This document shows, in pieces, positions 28,901-38,194 of a stretch of 64,000 bases of DNA. The stretch is from Magnetococcales bacterium. Its GTDB lineage: Bacteria; Pseudomonadota; Magnetococcia; Magnetococcales; Magnetaquicoccaceae. Location: contig JADGBT010000011.1 in the NCBI GenBank assembly GCA_015231375.1, positions 1-64,000 of the forward strand, written 5' to 3'. Each line of letters opens with the position of its first letter. The first letter of the stretch is position 1. Both the position numbers and the translations under genes were made by a program. Below the pieces are notes generated by a model. The model searched no databases, was not told where the DNA came from, and saw only the letters and a list, made by a program, of their open reading frames with translations.

Positions 28901-31900
28901 AGCTTCGATCCCAAAAGCCACCAGTACACGGTTCACAGCCAACGCGCCGACCAGCCCGACCATTGGACCCTGCACGCCTCCGGGATCCTCTCCCCCGAAC
29001 CGCTGGGAGACGCCACCCATCTGGAGATGAACACCGTGCAGCGCGCCTGCACCGAATCCATGGAGATCGACGCGATCTATGCCCAACTGGATGCCACCGG
29101 TCTGCATTACGGCCCCTGGTTCCGAGGCATCCGCCAGATCAAGAGGGGAGAAAACGCCGTCTTGGTGCAAGTGGCGGCCCACCCGGAGTGGAGCCGGGCC
29201 GACGACGCCCATCGGCTGCATCCCACCTTGCTGGATACCTGCTTTCAGGCTTTGATGATCACCATGAAGCCGGATGACGGGCTGTATCTGCCGGTGGGGA
29301 TTCAGCGTCTGCGCTTTTACGCCACTCCCGCCGCGCCGTTTTGGTGTCACATCCAGATCACGGATCACAATGCCCGTTTCATCGAATGTGATCTGACCCT
29401 GTGCGACTCCGAAGGCCGAATCTACGCCGAACTGGAAAAACTGCGCTGCAAGGCGGTGCCCAAGGGCCAAAACGACGACGAGGGCGCGGCCCTCAACGAC
29501 TGGCTCTATCGCCTCTCCTGGGAACCCGTGGAGCGTCCCACCGCCACAACGGCCTCCGCACCCAAAAACGATTCCCTGCCCCTGGTCATTCTGGACCACG
29601 ACACCCCCCTGGGAGAGTCGTTGGCCAAACAACTGATCGCGGCGGGAGCGGGCCGGGTGGAACGGATGTCCCATCCCCTGGCCGGACTCGACGCCGCGCT
29701 GGCATCCCTCGGACCCTGCCGGGCGGTGATCGCTTTGTGGGGCGCGACCACCCAACCGACCCCGGAAGATCCCATCGGCATGAATCCGACGATCGACACC
29801 CTGGGATTGATCCAGACTCTGGTCCGGATGGGCGAAAACGGGAACACTCCCGCCTCCGGCCTGCCCCGGCTTTATCTGGTGACTCAAGGCGCGCAGCCCG
29901 CGCATCAGCCGGAAACCCTCGCGGGCCTGCATCTGGCTCCGCTGGTGGGACTGGCGCGGGTCGCGGCCAACGAGCAGCCGGGACTGCGTTGCACGGTGCT
30001 GGATCTGGATCCTCATGATCCCGCCGCCTGTCTGGCGGATCTGGCCACCGAGGTGCTGGCGGATCTGGCGGAAAGCGAAGTGGCGTGGCGGGACGGACAA
30101 CGACTGGTCAACCGTCTGGTGCGGGCAGAAGCCGCGACCCTGGCCCAGCAACAGCTCGAACCCAGCGACGACCCGGCGGCCAGAACCCCCTTTGTGCTGG
30201 AGGCGGGCCGACCCGGCGCCATCTCCTCGTTGCAACTGCGGGCCTGCGAGCGTCGCCCCCCCGGACCCGGAGAGGTGGAGATCGAAGTCCACGCCGCCGG
30301 CATCGGCGCGCGCGATGTGACCCGCATCACCCAGCGGGATCCGGAAGGAACCTTGGGCAAAACCTTCTTCGGCGACGGCATCGGCATGGAGGTCTCCGGG
30401 GTGGTGACCCGCGTGGGTCCGGGGGTCCAGGCCCCGGCCAAAGATGAAGCGGTTCTGGCGATTCTGCCGGGAGGTTTCCGCTCCCACATCACCTTGCCGG
30501 TCAACGCCATCTGGACCCTGCCCAGACCCAGACGCATCGGCGACGCGGAGTGCGGCGGACTGCCCATGGCCTTTCTGGCGGCCTATTTCGGGCTTTACCG
30601 GGCCTATCTGGGCACCGGGGAAAAGGTGTTGATCCACTCCGCCCACTGCGGCATGGGTCTGGCCGCCATCCAGGTGGCCCAATGGCGCGGCGCGGAGCTG
30701 TTCGTCACCGCCGACACCCCGGAAAAACGCAAATTCCTGCGCTCACTCGGACTGCGCCACGTCTTCGACAGCCGTTTTCCCACCTATGTCGAACAGATCA
30801 TGGCCGCCACCGGGGAGCGGGGAGTGGATGTGATCTTCAACACCCTGGGTGGCGAAGCCGGTCAGAAAAGCGTGCTGGCCCTGGCCCCCTTCGGGCGTTT
30901 CGTCGAACTGGGCGAGTATGCCGCCCGCAAGGATGCGGCGTGGAATCTGGCCAGCGTGGAACGCAACCTCAGCTTCATGTCCGTGGATCTGGATCATCTG
31001 GCCCGGCGTCGGGAGATCATGCCCTTCTTGCTGGAAGAGATTTCCGCCCAGTTCGCCAACGGCACCTTCAAGCCGATCCAGACCCATGTCTTTCCCGCCG
31101 ACCGGGCGGCGGAAGCCTTCGAGCATGTGCAAAGCGGTCAACTGGGCAAGGCGGTGTTGGACATGCGGGGCACCGGCCCCATGACCATTCTGCCGCAACG
31201 CCAGGAGCCGCCGCTGTTTGACGCCGACGGCACCTATCTGATCACCGGGGGTTTCGGCAGTTTCGGACTGGAGTTGGCCGCCTGGATGGGACGACAGGGA
31301 GTGCGGCAACTGGTGCTGACGGGTCGTCAGGGCGCGGCCTCCCCCGAGGCCAAACAGGCTGTGATGGCCCTGGAATCCACCGGGGTGCGGGTGATGGCTG
31401 TGGCCATGGATGTCACCAGTTCCACGGAGGTGACCCGGCTCATTCAGCGCATCGGCCACACCATGCCCCCGTTGCGGGGGATCGTGCATGCGGCGGCGGT
31501 GCTGGACGACGGACTGCTGATGGATCTGGATCCCGACCGCATGCGGCGTGTGCTGGCTCCCAAGGCTTTGGGGGCATGGCATCTGCATCAGGCCACCCAG
31601 TCCCTGAAACTCGACTTCTTCGCGCTCTTCTCGTCGGTTTCGTCTTTGATCGGCAACGCCGGACAAGGCAACTATGTGGCGGCCAACGCCTTTCTGGATG
31701 CCCTGGCCCACGCCCGCCGCGCCGCCGGACTGCCGGCCACCAGCATCAACTGGGGCGCCCTGGGCGAGGTAGGCATGGCGGCCCGCGACAAGGAAGTGGA
31801 GCGCCGTCTGCAACGGGGAGGCATTCACAGCATCGGCATCACCCAGGCCATGACCGCCTTTGCCCGGGTGTTGCGCTGGAATCCGTCCCAACTGGGGGTG

Positions 31901-32434
31901 CTGCACATGGATTGGGAGGCCTTTGCCCAAACCAATCCCCTGGTCACGCGCATTCCCCGCTATAGCGGGCTGGTGGCCTCGGACGACAATCCGTCCAGCC
32001 ACAAGAACACCTCCCAACTGCGCCAACAATTGGCCACCAGCCCGGAGAACCTGCGTCGCGGCATCCTGGTGGACCACATCCGCGCCCTGGTGGCCAAGGT
32101 GCTGGGCATTCCCAATCTGGAGCGGGTCTTGCCCCATGTGCAACTGTTCGACCTGGGCATCGACTCGTTGACCGCCGTGGAACTGAAAAACAAGCTGGAA
32201 GCGGAAGTCGGATTGTCGCTCGGATCGTCACTGGTGTTCAACTATCCCACCATCGACGCCCTGGCCAATTTCCTGGCCTCCAGCCTGTTTGCCGACACCC
32301 AGACCGCCACCCCCGACACCCAGGCCGCCGCGACCCCCGCGCCGGATCAGGCGGCTGTGGCAAAACTCTCGGATGACGAGGCCGAGGCGCTGCTGCTGGA
32401 AGAGTTGATGAATACCATGTCCCAGCTCTCCTGA
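25901..32434 (+). CDS. Type I fully reducing PKS module: KS - AT - DH - ER - KR - ACP
   Basis: Positions for the 2,177-residue protein from ATG 25901: KS with DTACSSS (Cys near 200), HGTGT and NIGH; AT with GHSLGE near 646 and later IPYHSP in place of HAFH or YASH; DH with NDHRVEESVVFPG near 945 and HPTLLD near 1107; ER with a nucleotide-binding HSAHCGMG near 1579; KR with TGGFGSFG near 1782 and the GNY tyrosine; ACP with DLGIDSLT near 2084 and its serine near 2089. All catalytic residues that can be checked are present, so one full reduction cycle is expected. The AT signature is unusual, fitting a non-standard extender such as hydroxymalonyl-ACP. There is no thioesterase. The start overlaps no gene; a longer frame would run into the KamA-like gene. 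Confidence 0.93.
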   Translation: MDPMTNQIPHTPDSSPTSQRSHAEPLAIIGMGCRFPGGAHSPAAFWELLSQGKDGVIETPPERWSLGRFCDPDPSRPGKMPVRQGGFLQEPIDGFDPLFFGISPRDAQAMDPQQRLLLEVVWEACEDAGLDMDQMNGSNTGVYIGGFMQDFTAIILSPLNRPLLNNSSAIGVNLAMLANRISHAFNLLGPSIAMDTACSSSLVSFHQACQSVWNGECSMAISGGVNLMIRPEYNIALHKGQFLAPDGRSKSFDARGNGYGRGEGAGIVVIKPLSAAQRDNDRIYALVHATGANQDGHTNGITVPSGPAQQALIRKVCAAADIDPQKIRYIEAHGTGTPLGDPTECKALGSVYGLGRPEDQPCMVGSVKANIGHLEAAAGIAGVIKAVLCLHHQQIPPQANLETLNPNIPFEALRLRVSQALHPMPAGDGPALVGVNSFGYGGTNAHAILSEAPEAPLSPPVATDSREQLIPLSARCEAGLKALAKRWLDWLEDSQPLPTLPPLGRAAGVRRTHHDRRLALVANSTTGLIEQLRALTAPDALLPAPSRISSQQAQRPVFVLTGMGPQWWAMGRQLLAEEPIFRQTATTIDAHFQKVAGWSILEEMQRPEAESRIAETRFAQPGNFVVQVGLVTLLRAWGVEPAAVVGHSLGEVSAAYITGALSFEDAILVSYHRSRLQQKAVGAGRMLAVGLPPEECPPLLAPHGGKVVIAAINSPTSSNLAGDADALAIIAQQLEARGVFNRFLRVDIPYHSPAMDPLKPELRASLVHIQPRVPTLPLYSTVTGLPVQGADWGAEYWVQNLREPVLFAAAMGRLIQDGYGLFVEIGPHPVLATSMQECLSHKGVTGETLATLNRTKPERATLLETVGKLYTHGYPVAWERIYPAELEQHLTLPTYPWQRERYWPESDAALMDRLYTVEHTLLGQKINAPLPTWESQLNPALVPFLNDHRVEESVVFPGAGYVELGLAIHRLVVQDEPCLLERLQFHQALVITGGEATLRMSFDPKSHQYTVHSQRADQPDHWTLHASGILSPEPLGDATHLEMNTVQRACTESMEIDAIYAQLDATGLHYGPWFRGIRQIKRGENAVLVQVAAHPEWSRADDAHRLHPTLLDTCFQALMITMKPDDGLYLPVGIQRLRFYATPAAPFWCHIQITDHNARFIECDLTLCDSEGRIYAELEKLRCKAVPKGQNDDEGAALNDWLYRLSWEPVERPTATTASAPKNDSLPLVILDHDTPLGESLAKQLIAAGAGRVERMSHPLAGLDAALASLGPCRAVIALWGATTQPTPEDPIGMNPTIDTLGLIQTLVRMGENGNTPASGLPRLYLVTQGAQPAHQPETLAGLHLAPLVGLARVAANEQPGLRCTVLDLDPHDPAACLADLATEVLADLAESEVAWRDGQRLVNRLVRAEAATLAQQQLEPSDDPAARTPFVLEAGRPGAISSLQLRACERRPPGPGEVEIEVHAAGIGARDVTRITQRDPEGTLGKTFFGDGIGMEVSGVVTRVGPGVQAPAKDEAVLAILPGGFRSHITLPVNAIWTLPRPRRIGDAECGGLPMAFLAAYFGLYRAYLGTGEKVLIHSAHCGMGLAAIQVAQWRGAELFVTADTPEKRKFLRSLGLRHVFDSRFPTYVEQIMAATGERGVDVIFNTLGGEAGQKSVLALAPFGRFVELGEYAARKDAAWNLASVERNLSFMSVDLDHLARRREIMPFLLEEISAQFANGTFKPIQTHVFPADRAAEAFEHVQSGQLGKAVLDMRGTGPMTILPQRQEPPLFDADGTYLITGGFGSFGLELAAWMGRQGVRQLVLTGRQGAASPEAKQAVMALESTGVRVMAVAMDVTSSTEVTRLIQRIGHTMPPLRGIVHAAAVLDDGLLMDLDPDRMRRVLAPKALGAWHLHQATQSLKLDFFALFSSVSSLIGNAGQGNYVAANAFLDALAHARRAAGLPATSINWGALGEVGMAARDKEVERRLQRGGIHSIGITQAMTAFARVLRWNPSQLGVLHMDWEAFAQTNPLVTRIPRYSGLVASDDNPSSHKNTSQLRQQLATSPENLRRGILVDHIRALVAKVLGIPNLERVLPHVQLFDLGIDSLTAVELKNKLEAEVGLSLGSSLVFNYPTIDALANFLASSLFADTQTATPDTQAAATPAPDQAAVAKLSDDEAEALLLEELMNTMSQLS

Positions 32435-32484
32435 TCCGGTTCACGCCTCCACCGCCACACCCATTTTGTCTCTTGTCTCCCGCC

Positions 32485-32527
32485 CTCCCCGGTTTCCGAT
32501 GCGTTGATCGCCTCAGAAACCGGGGAG
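32485..32527. terminator. Inverted repeat between convergent PKS and glycosyltransferase genes
   Basis: CTCCCCGGTTTC (32485-32496) pairs perfectly with GAAACCGGGGAG (32516-32527) across a 19-base loop. It lies between two converging genes and could end or stabilise both transcripts. It has no adjoining T-run. Confidence 0.45.
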
Positions 32528-32537
32528 ACCGGCACAC

Positions 32538-33605
32538 TCAAACAGAAGACTCCGACCTTTCCAACGCCTCATCCCGCATCCGATTCAAAAACTCCCGTGG
32601 CGAATACAGCGATACACCCGGATCGGGCACCTCCAGAAACCGCCTGACCGCCCTGGCGATGGAACGGGCCGAGGTGGGATCGAAGGTCTGCACCGGCACG
32701 CACACATCCCGGACATAATCCAATTCCCCCGCGACAATGGGCAACCCGTGGCGACTGGCCTCGATCAAAGGCATGCCGAAAGATTCGGAGAGGGAAGGAA
32801 AAATCAAGGCCCGGGCTTGCTGGTACAGACGGGAGACCTCCGGGGGCGACAAATGGCCCACGTTATCAATTTCCAAGCCTTCTTCGCGCCGCAACCCGGC
32901 CACCTGTTCCGCCAGCCCACGGTCCCGCTCTCCCAGGGTCAAGGCCAGTTTCGGGGTCAGCCCCTCCCGTTTGAGTTCCCGCCACGCCTGAAACAGCCGC
33001 TGGTGATTCTTGTGTGCGTTGCCATCGGAGACGTAAACAAAATCCCATTCCGGCACCACCGTCGCATCCCGCTCCACCGTCGGCTGATCGATGAAGGGCA
33101 AGATCAGGACTTTGGGCAGATCGGTTTGTTTCCACTGCTCCAAAGAGTGCCTCAACGCCGCCGCCATGGTGGGGGTCTGCACCACGAACGCATCCACCCG
33201 CTGCCGGAAGATTCGACTGATGGCGCGCTCATACAGCAGACGCAAGGCGACACGGGGATTGTGATCCGAAATGGCATATTTCCCGAAATACAAGCGATTT
33301 TGCAGATAGACGACGATGCGCGCTTTCAAAAAGAACGCTGGCGGCAAACCATGAAAAAACAGCACCGTGTCTTCCGCCGAAGCCATGCCATTCAACGTGA
33401 CCTGCGCCCAGGCCCGTGAGACCAGATTGGCCTGGACCCAATGGATCGAACTGTCCGGGGGAAGGTGCAAACGGGATCGGGCGCGCTGATCCAAAAAGCC
33501 GATCAGCCTCCATTCGGCGGGCCAACTTTTCAGCAGCGCGTTCAACAGCATGAATCCCCCGCCGTTGTGGACATTGGGGGCATACAGAATCAGGTTCCGG
33601 TTCAT
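32538..33605 (-). CDS. Glycosyltransferase family 4-like
   Basis: This 355-residue protein has a group 1 glycosyltransferase fold. The N-terminal NVHNGGG glycine loop is near residue 11, and the C-terminal E-x7-E motif lies in ESFGMPLIE. Members transfer sugars from nucleotide sugars. The ATG at 33605 is chosen because GGAG lies upstream and the upstream frame, open to 33896, reads as non-native. It is convergent with the PKS and not in its operon. It may decorate the NRPS-PKS product or act in cell-surface polysaccharide synthesis; the sequence does not decide. Confidence 0.87.
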   Translation of the reverse strand: MNRNLILYAPNVHNGGGFMLLNALLKSWPAEWRLIGFLDQRARSRLHLPPDSSIHWVQANLVSRAWAQVTLNGMASAEDTVLFFHGLPPAFFLKARIVVYLQNRLYFGKYAISDHNPRVALRLLYERAISRIFRQRVDAFVVQTPTMAAALRHSLEQWKQTDLPKVLILPFIDQPTVERDATVVPEWDFVYVSDGNAHKNHQRLFQAWRELKREGLTPKLALTLGERDRGLAEQVAGLRREEGLEIDNVGHLSPPEVSRLYQQARALIFPSLSESFGMPLIEASRHGLPIVAGELDYVRDVCVPVQTFDPTSARSIARAVRRFLEVPDPGVSLYSPREFLNRMRDEALERSESSV

Positions 33606-33777
33606 GATCGCTCCGTGCCGTCGTGAAAAGCGGGGTGAATGGAAAAGGTGGCATACCACACTCCCCGCCTTGTGACACGGAATTTTCGCCAAAACCAGCC
33701 GTTGTCCCGGCTCACCGCGAAGGGATTCAAGAGGGGCTTGCCAGGCGAATCGAACCAACCCGTCAGCCAATAAAACT
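33606..33777. other. Intergenic DNA between glycosyltransferase and Rpn-like genes
   Basis: This 172-bp stretch shows no gene, repeat or hairpin that can be supported. It probably contains the glycosyltransferase promoter. Confidence 0.4.
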
Positions 33778-34695
33778 TCATCCCATGAACACCTCATCCA
33801 GGGACTTGGCATCCATAAATCGCAGGCTCCACCCCTCCAAAGAATCCAGATCGGCTGTGGAGATTCTTTCGTGGGCCCAAGCTGGCAGAGTCCCAAAACG
33901 GTGCTGCAATTGGCGGATCAGGATTTTGGCCTCGCCAATCCGTTCTCCTCTCTGCGCACCGATCTGAATGCCTTCCTCTCGGCCTTCCTCTCGTGCCAGT
34001 TCTATACGTCCTCGTGCGTCGGCAATGGCGATTCCGGCTTTGTCGTACAGGTCCAACTCATCCTTCGTCATGTTGGCCACCATGGCTTTCTCGAACGCAT
34101 GCCGAAACGGTGGCAGATCCAACTGGTCTGGTACCTGTTCCAGGGTCTCGGCATGACGGATGAAGTAGATCCATTTCTCAAGAATGCCATCACACGCTTC
34201 CAGGGGTTTCGTGAATTTTGTCAACTCCACGAAATAATGGACAATATCGCTCAGGTATGAATCACCGGTGATGGTTTCCTGGGATTGGTGGCAGGAAACG
34301 CAATGGTCGAATTTCGGAAACAGAATAAAATCGGTGATGGTGACCGCGATGATCCGCTTCAATTTGGGATAGTCTTCGGCCCTGCTGATCTGTCCGGAAT
34401 AGGCTTTGGCACTGTTGTATTGAATGCGGTTGAGAAATCCAGCCACCTTCTCCATCTGCATCTCCACCACATAGGAGATGCCACGATGATCTTTGCAGCG
34501 CACATCCAGTACCGAGGATTTGAGTTCCTTGATGCGGGGCGCCAAAAACGGATCCAGGATCGTCAACTCCACAATACGCCGGTCTCCATCCAACCCGAGC
34601 AGACTCTCCAGAAAAGAGATCAGAATATCTTTGGCGTCCTCGCTGCCGAAGATTTTCTTGAAGGCGAAGTCGATGCGCGGGTCGATGAATTTCAT
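33778..34695 (-). CDS. Rpn/PD-(D/E)XK nuclease-family (putative transposase-like) protein
   Basis: This 305-residue protein starts with the family hallmark IDPRIDFAFKKIFGSEDAKDI and carries a PD-(D/E)XK core: Asp in VLDVRCKD, then E-x-Q in YVVEMQMEK. It ends in a charged region with repeated Glu-Glu/Arg and Gly-Glu pairs. Rpn proteins promote RecA-independent recombination and are often annotated as transposases, but no terminal repeats or other mobile genes were seen. ATG 34695 is used because the hallmark begins there; a longer frame starts at 34824. It may be a recombination-associated gene scattered in the genome. Confidence 0.85.
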   Translation of the reverse strand: MKFIDPRIDFAFKKIFGSEDAKDILISFLESLLGLDGDRRIVELTILDPFLAPRIKELKSSVLDVRCKDHRGISYVVEMQMEKVAGFLNRIQYNSAKAYSGQISRAEDYPKLKRIIAVTITDFILFPKFDHCVSCHQSQETITGDSYLSDIVHYFVELTKFTKPLEACDGILEKWIYFIRHAETLEQVPDQLDLPPFRHAFEKAMVANMTKDELDLYDKAGIAIADARGRIELAREEGREEGIQIGAQRGERIGEAKILIRQLQHRFGTLPAWAHERISTADLDSLEGWSLRFMDAKSLDEVFMG

Positions 34696-35067
34696 GGCCT
34701 TGGTCCGCTCAGGCAATGGACTGGATGGGTTTATGTTTTTGACTATTCTACCCCCTTGAGATCCCAACTGCCACTGGAATCTCAGAAAAGTCAAGCACTC
34801 TGTTTCCATCCAGGTAAAAACCAACCCGGTTCAAATAAATGCCTAGAAAATCATCGACCCCGCCACGACTGTTGCCTCCCTGATCAGCAATGGCTGCTGT
34901 TTATTTGATCATTCGTTCCAACCTCCAAAGGAGACAACCCCTTTCCTGTCAACCCCATACCCCCACACCATTCCATGGCATGATTGTGGCATCCCTGACC
35001 CGTGGGATCGGCGGGACGCGTCCCAAACGGGTCAACTGTGGAGATGTCCGACGGGAGCGTTGCCGGG
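34696..35067. other. Intergenic stretch without a supported gene
   Basis: These 372 bp lie between divergent genes. They are less GC-rich than the coding DNA and contain scattered short frames but no frame with a convincing start, codon bias or family match. No inverted repeat of note was found. Promoters for both genes are expected here. Confidence 0.4.
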
Positions 35068-35772
35068 ATGAAAACCGTTTATGCCATTCGCCATGTGATG
35101 TTCGAGGATCTGGGCAGCTTCGCCGAACTGGCACGGGGGCGGGGTTACCAGATCCGGTATGTTGAAGCGGGCATCGAGGATCTGACGCGCATCGATCCTC
35201 TGCTGCCGGATCTGTTGGTGGTGCTGGGGGGACCGATCGGGGTGTATGAAGAAGAGACCTATCCCTTCATCACCGCTGAACTGGCATTGCTGGAAAAACG
35301 CCTCGCGGCGGACCGACCCACCCTGGGTATCTGTCTGGGTGCCCAGATGATGGCCAAGGCACTGGGGGCCAGGGTCTATTCCGGACCCGTCAAGGAGATC
35401 GGCTGGCAACCTCTGACCATCACCCCGGCGGGCATGGCCTCGCCTGTGCGTCATCTGACGGCGGACAAAACCTCCATGCTCCACTGGCACGGGGATACCT
35501 TCGATCTGCCCCATGGAGCCACGCTGCTGGCCTCTTCGGCCAATTACGCCCAGCAGGCCTTCCGCTGGGGCAAACACGCCCTGGCGTTTCAGTGCCATCC
35601 GGAAATCCAGGGGGGGCGGATGGAGTCCTGGCTGATCGGCAATACCATCGAACTGAACAAGAATGGCCTCTCCATTCCCCGACTGCGGGAGGAGACCCGA
35701 CAACTCGCTCCGGCCCTGGAAGTCCAGGGGGGATTGTGTCTGGGGGAGTGGCTGGACGGATTGCCCGAATAA
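35068..35772 (+). CDS. Class I glutamine amidotransferase-like protein
   Basis: This 234-residue protein has the class I glutamine amidotransferase fold: the oxyanion-loop motif LGGPIGVYEE, the nucleophile in GICLGAQ, and His-Glu in CHPE. It is a stand-alone amidotransferase of the GMP-synthase-like, gamma-glutamyl-peptide-hydrolase-like type, with an unknown acceptor. The ATG at 35068 follows a GGG tract. An in-frame ATG at 35002 also exists but would add an uncharacteristic leader. No synthetase partner is adjacent. The 3' end is partly duplicated downstream. Confidence 0.85.
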   Translation: MKTVYAIRHVMFEDLGSFAELARGRGYQIRYVEAGIEDLTRIDPLLPDLLVVLGGPIGVYEEETYPFITAELALLEKRLAADRPTLGICLGAQMMAKALGARVYSGPVKEIGWQPLTITPAGMASPVRHLTADKTSMLHWHGDTFDLPHGATLLASSANYAQQAFRWGKHALAFQCHPEIQGGRMESWLIGNTIELNKNGLSIPRLREETRQLAPALEVQGGLCLGEWLDGLPE

Positions 35773-35834
35773 CGCGACACCCCGGCTCCACAGGGGATTG
35801 TGTCTGGGGAGGGGGCTGGACGAATGGCCCGAAT
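35725..35834. repeat. Duplicated 3' end of the glutamine amidotransferase gene
   Basis: The last coding stretch (35725-35770, CAGGGGGGATTGTGTC onward) recurs as a degenerate copy at 35791-35834, about 66 bp downstream, starting CAGGGGATTGTGTC and ending with CCCGAAT. The second copy lies outside the gene and is frameshifted. It looks like a slippage or duplication scar. Confidence 0.8.
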
Positions 35835-35872
35835 CGCGCAAACAATCCGGCGCAACGTGTCGCCTTTACCCC

Positions 35873-38194
35873 TTACAGATGAAACTGGTGCAACTCCTCG
35901 TCCAGCACCGACGCGATCTCTTCGGCCACCTTGGCCCGTTGCGTGACCGTGGCGCTGATCAGGCGCATCCGTTCCGCCGATGCGAGAATCTCTTCCATGT
36001 GGCCCGACAGATCACCAGCCCGCTGCATGGTGCCATCCACGGCGCTGCCGATCACCTCGCCATGGGCCGAAGTCTTCTCCACCGAACGGGTCATGCCATC
36101 CACCCCTTGCGAGGCGGCGGAGACATTGCGGGTCACCTCGTCGATGCCCAAGGCAATCTCCTGCACGCTGCGGCTCACCTCCTCCACCTCACGGGTAATC
36201 TCCCCCACCAACCGCGAGACCGATTCCGTCTCCCCGGCGGCGGCGTCCATGGAGCCGGAAATCTCGTTGACGGTGCGGGACTGCTCCACCATGGCCTCCA
36301 GAATCTCGCCATTGACCTCGCGGATGCGGTGAACCCGATGATTCACCCCCTCCATGGCCCGGTTGACCTGCTCCATGTGGTCCTGGATCTGATCGATGCG
36401 GCCATGAATCTCCCCGGTGGCGTGGGCGGTCTGACGGGCCAACTCCTTGACCTCGTTGGCCACCACCGCGAATCCCTTGCCCGACTCCCCCGCTCCCGCC
36501 GCCTCGATGGCCGCGTTCAAGGCGAGCATATTGGTCTGCTCGGCAATGCTTTGGATCAGGCCCACCACGGTGCTCACCTCCCGCACCGAATCCACCAGAC
36601 GCACCATCACCTCGCCATTGGCCTCCACGGCCAGACGGGCCTCCTCGGAGACGGTCGCGGCCTCGGAACAACGCTCGCGCACGCCAGCCAAAGAGGTATT
36701 CATGGCATCCACGGACAAAGCCACCTGCACCATGTTCTCGCTGGAGCGCTCCGAAGCCCCGAGCACGCCGCTCATGCCGCTCGACAAGGCTCCCGCCGAG
36801 TTGGCCACGGTCCCGAGGCTGGCGCTGGCCTGCTCCGCCGCAGCCGAGATGGTGCCCATGTTGTCGTTGATCTCCTGGGCCGAACACAGCACCTCGTTCA
36901 TGTAACCGGCCATGGCCCGCACCGCCCCATCCACGCCGGACATGTCCGCGTTCAACCGACTGCCGAAATTCAGCCCCGTTTCTCCTTTCAGCCGCAGTTC
37001 TCCGGCCCCCTGGGTCAACTCTTCGGCCACGCGATTGAGTTCCGCCGCGCTGCCGGTCAACTGACCCGCATGTTCCACGATCCCGGTGAGCAGGCCCCGC
37101 AACTGGCCCACCATGGTCTCCATGGCGCGAAACAACACCCCGAATTCGTCCTTGCGCCCCTGATCCAGGGCCACGGTCAGATCGCCACGGGCCAGCCGTT
37201 CCGTCACGGCCACCACCTGTTTCACCGGCACCAGCACCACCAACCGGATCATGGCGAACAGGCCGACGCTGGCCCCGAGGCTCAACAGCACAATCAGCAG
37301 GATCTTGTTGCGGGTCGCGGCGCGGGAGTCGGCCAGCATCGCGCTGACATCGTTAAGCACCAGCACCGCGCCGATCTCCTGACCGCTGAAATCCCGCAAG
37401 GGAAAACTCGACGCCAGCCAGGATTTGCCCTGGGCCTCGATGGTTGCGCCGCTTTGGGCGGATGCGGCCAACACCGGCAGAGGACGGATCTGCGGGTCGG
37501 AGAAATCATAATAGATCATGTCGTTGACCACCACATCCGCCTTTTCGTCCGCGAACCGCTTGGCGGTCCGAAACACCGACTCGCGAATGCCGATGGCGAA
37601 CTCCAGCCCGGTGGTCTTGCGGGCGGCGGCGAAGATGTCGGTCAGGCTGCCTCCCAACTCCACGGAACCGACCGGTTCGGACTTGTGAAACACCGGATAG
37701 ACCACCCGCAATCCCGGCCCACCCCGCCCCACCTCCAACCCCACCACCGGCTTGCGGGTCTGATTGGCGACAACGACGGTTTTTCTGAAGGCCGAAAGAT
37801 CATCTCCGAACTGTTCCGGCTTGTGGGCGCGCAAGAAACTGGTGGCCGGGGGCAGATGAAACTGGAACTGATCGATCTTGTATTGGGGTTCGAGCCGCTG
37901 CTTGTAAAACGGAGTGGTCAATTTCGCCAAGGCGTCCCGGTCCCGTGCCGCGAAGGCGGAGACCAGTTCCCGACTGTTCAACAGGGCCTCCATGGCCATG
38001 GAGAGATCCACGCCACGGGTTTCGATCTGGTGGATGACGATCTCGCCGAAGACCCGGGCACTCTCTGCGGCCTTGCGGTTGAGGGCGTTGCCGGTCTCCC
38101 GGTGACCCAGATAACTCAGAATGCCGCCCATCAACAACATCGACACCAGAATCACCCACATGATCTTGAATCGCAAACCATGCTGCCACTGCAT
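35873..38194 (-). CDS. Methyl-accepting chemotaxis protein (double-Cache sensor)
   Basis: This 773-residue chemoreceptor has a first membrane segment (about residues 12-32), a periplasmic sensor near 35-300 with the [11 protein letters not shown] and [10 protein letters not shown] motifs seen in dCache_3-type domains, a second membrane segment near 305-325 and a HAMP domain. It ends in a long signalling helix with the E-x-[19 protein letters not shown] hairpin motif. It should sense a periplasmic ligand and control CheA. ATG 38194 is chosen over a GTG at 38218 because a GGGGG ribosome-binding site lies just upstream. No che genes are nearby, so it acts as an orphan receptor. Confidence 0.93.
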   Translation of the reverse strand: MQWQHGLRFKIMWVILVSMLLMGGILSYLGHRETGNALNRKAAESARVFGEIVIHQIETRGVDLSMAMEALLNSRELVSAFAARDRDALAKLTTPFYKQRLEPQYKIDQFQFHLPPATSFLRAHKPEQFGDDLSAFRKTVVVANQTRKPVVGLEVGRGGPGLRVVYPVFHKSEPVGSVELGGSLTDIFAAARKTTGLEFAIGIRESVFRTAKRFADEKADVVVNDMIYYDFSDPQIRPLPVLAASAQSGATIEAQGKSWLASSFPLRDFSGQEIGAVLVLNDVSAMLADSRAATRNKILLIVLLSLGASVGLFAMIRLVVLVPVKQVVAVTERLARGDLTVALDQGRKDEFGVLFRAMETMVGQLRGLLTGIVEHAGQLTGSAAELNRVAEELTQGAGELRLKGETGLNFGSRLNADMSGVDGAVRAMAGYMNEVLCSAQEINDNMGTISAAAEQASASLGTVANSAGALSSGMSGVLGASERSSENMVQVALSVDAMNTSLAGVRERCSEAATVSEEARLAVEANGEVMVRLVDSVREVSTVVGLIQSIAEQTNMLALNAAIEAAGAGESGKGFAVVANEVKELARQTAHATGEIHGRIDQIQDHMEQVNRAMEGVNHRVHRIREVNGEILEAMVEQSRTVNEISGSMDAAAGETESVSRLVGEITREVEEVSRSVQEIALGIDEVTRNVSAASQGVDGMTRSVEKTSAHGEVIGSAVDGTMQRAGDLSGHMEEILASAERMRLISATVTQRAKVAEEIASVLDEELHQFHL

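Noticed and set aside
33778-34695. Insertion sequence carrying the Rpn-like gene
   Set aside because: No terminal inverted repeats or target duplication could be found, so only the gene is listed.
34696-35067. tRNA or small RNA gene in the intergenic DNA
   Set aside because: No cloverleaf, T-loop motif or terminator-like hairpin was seen.
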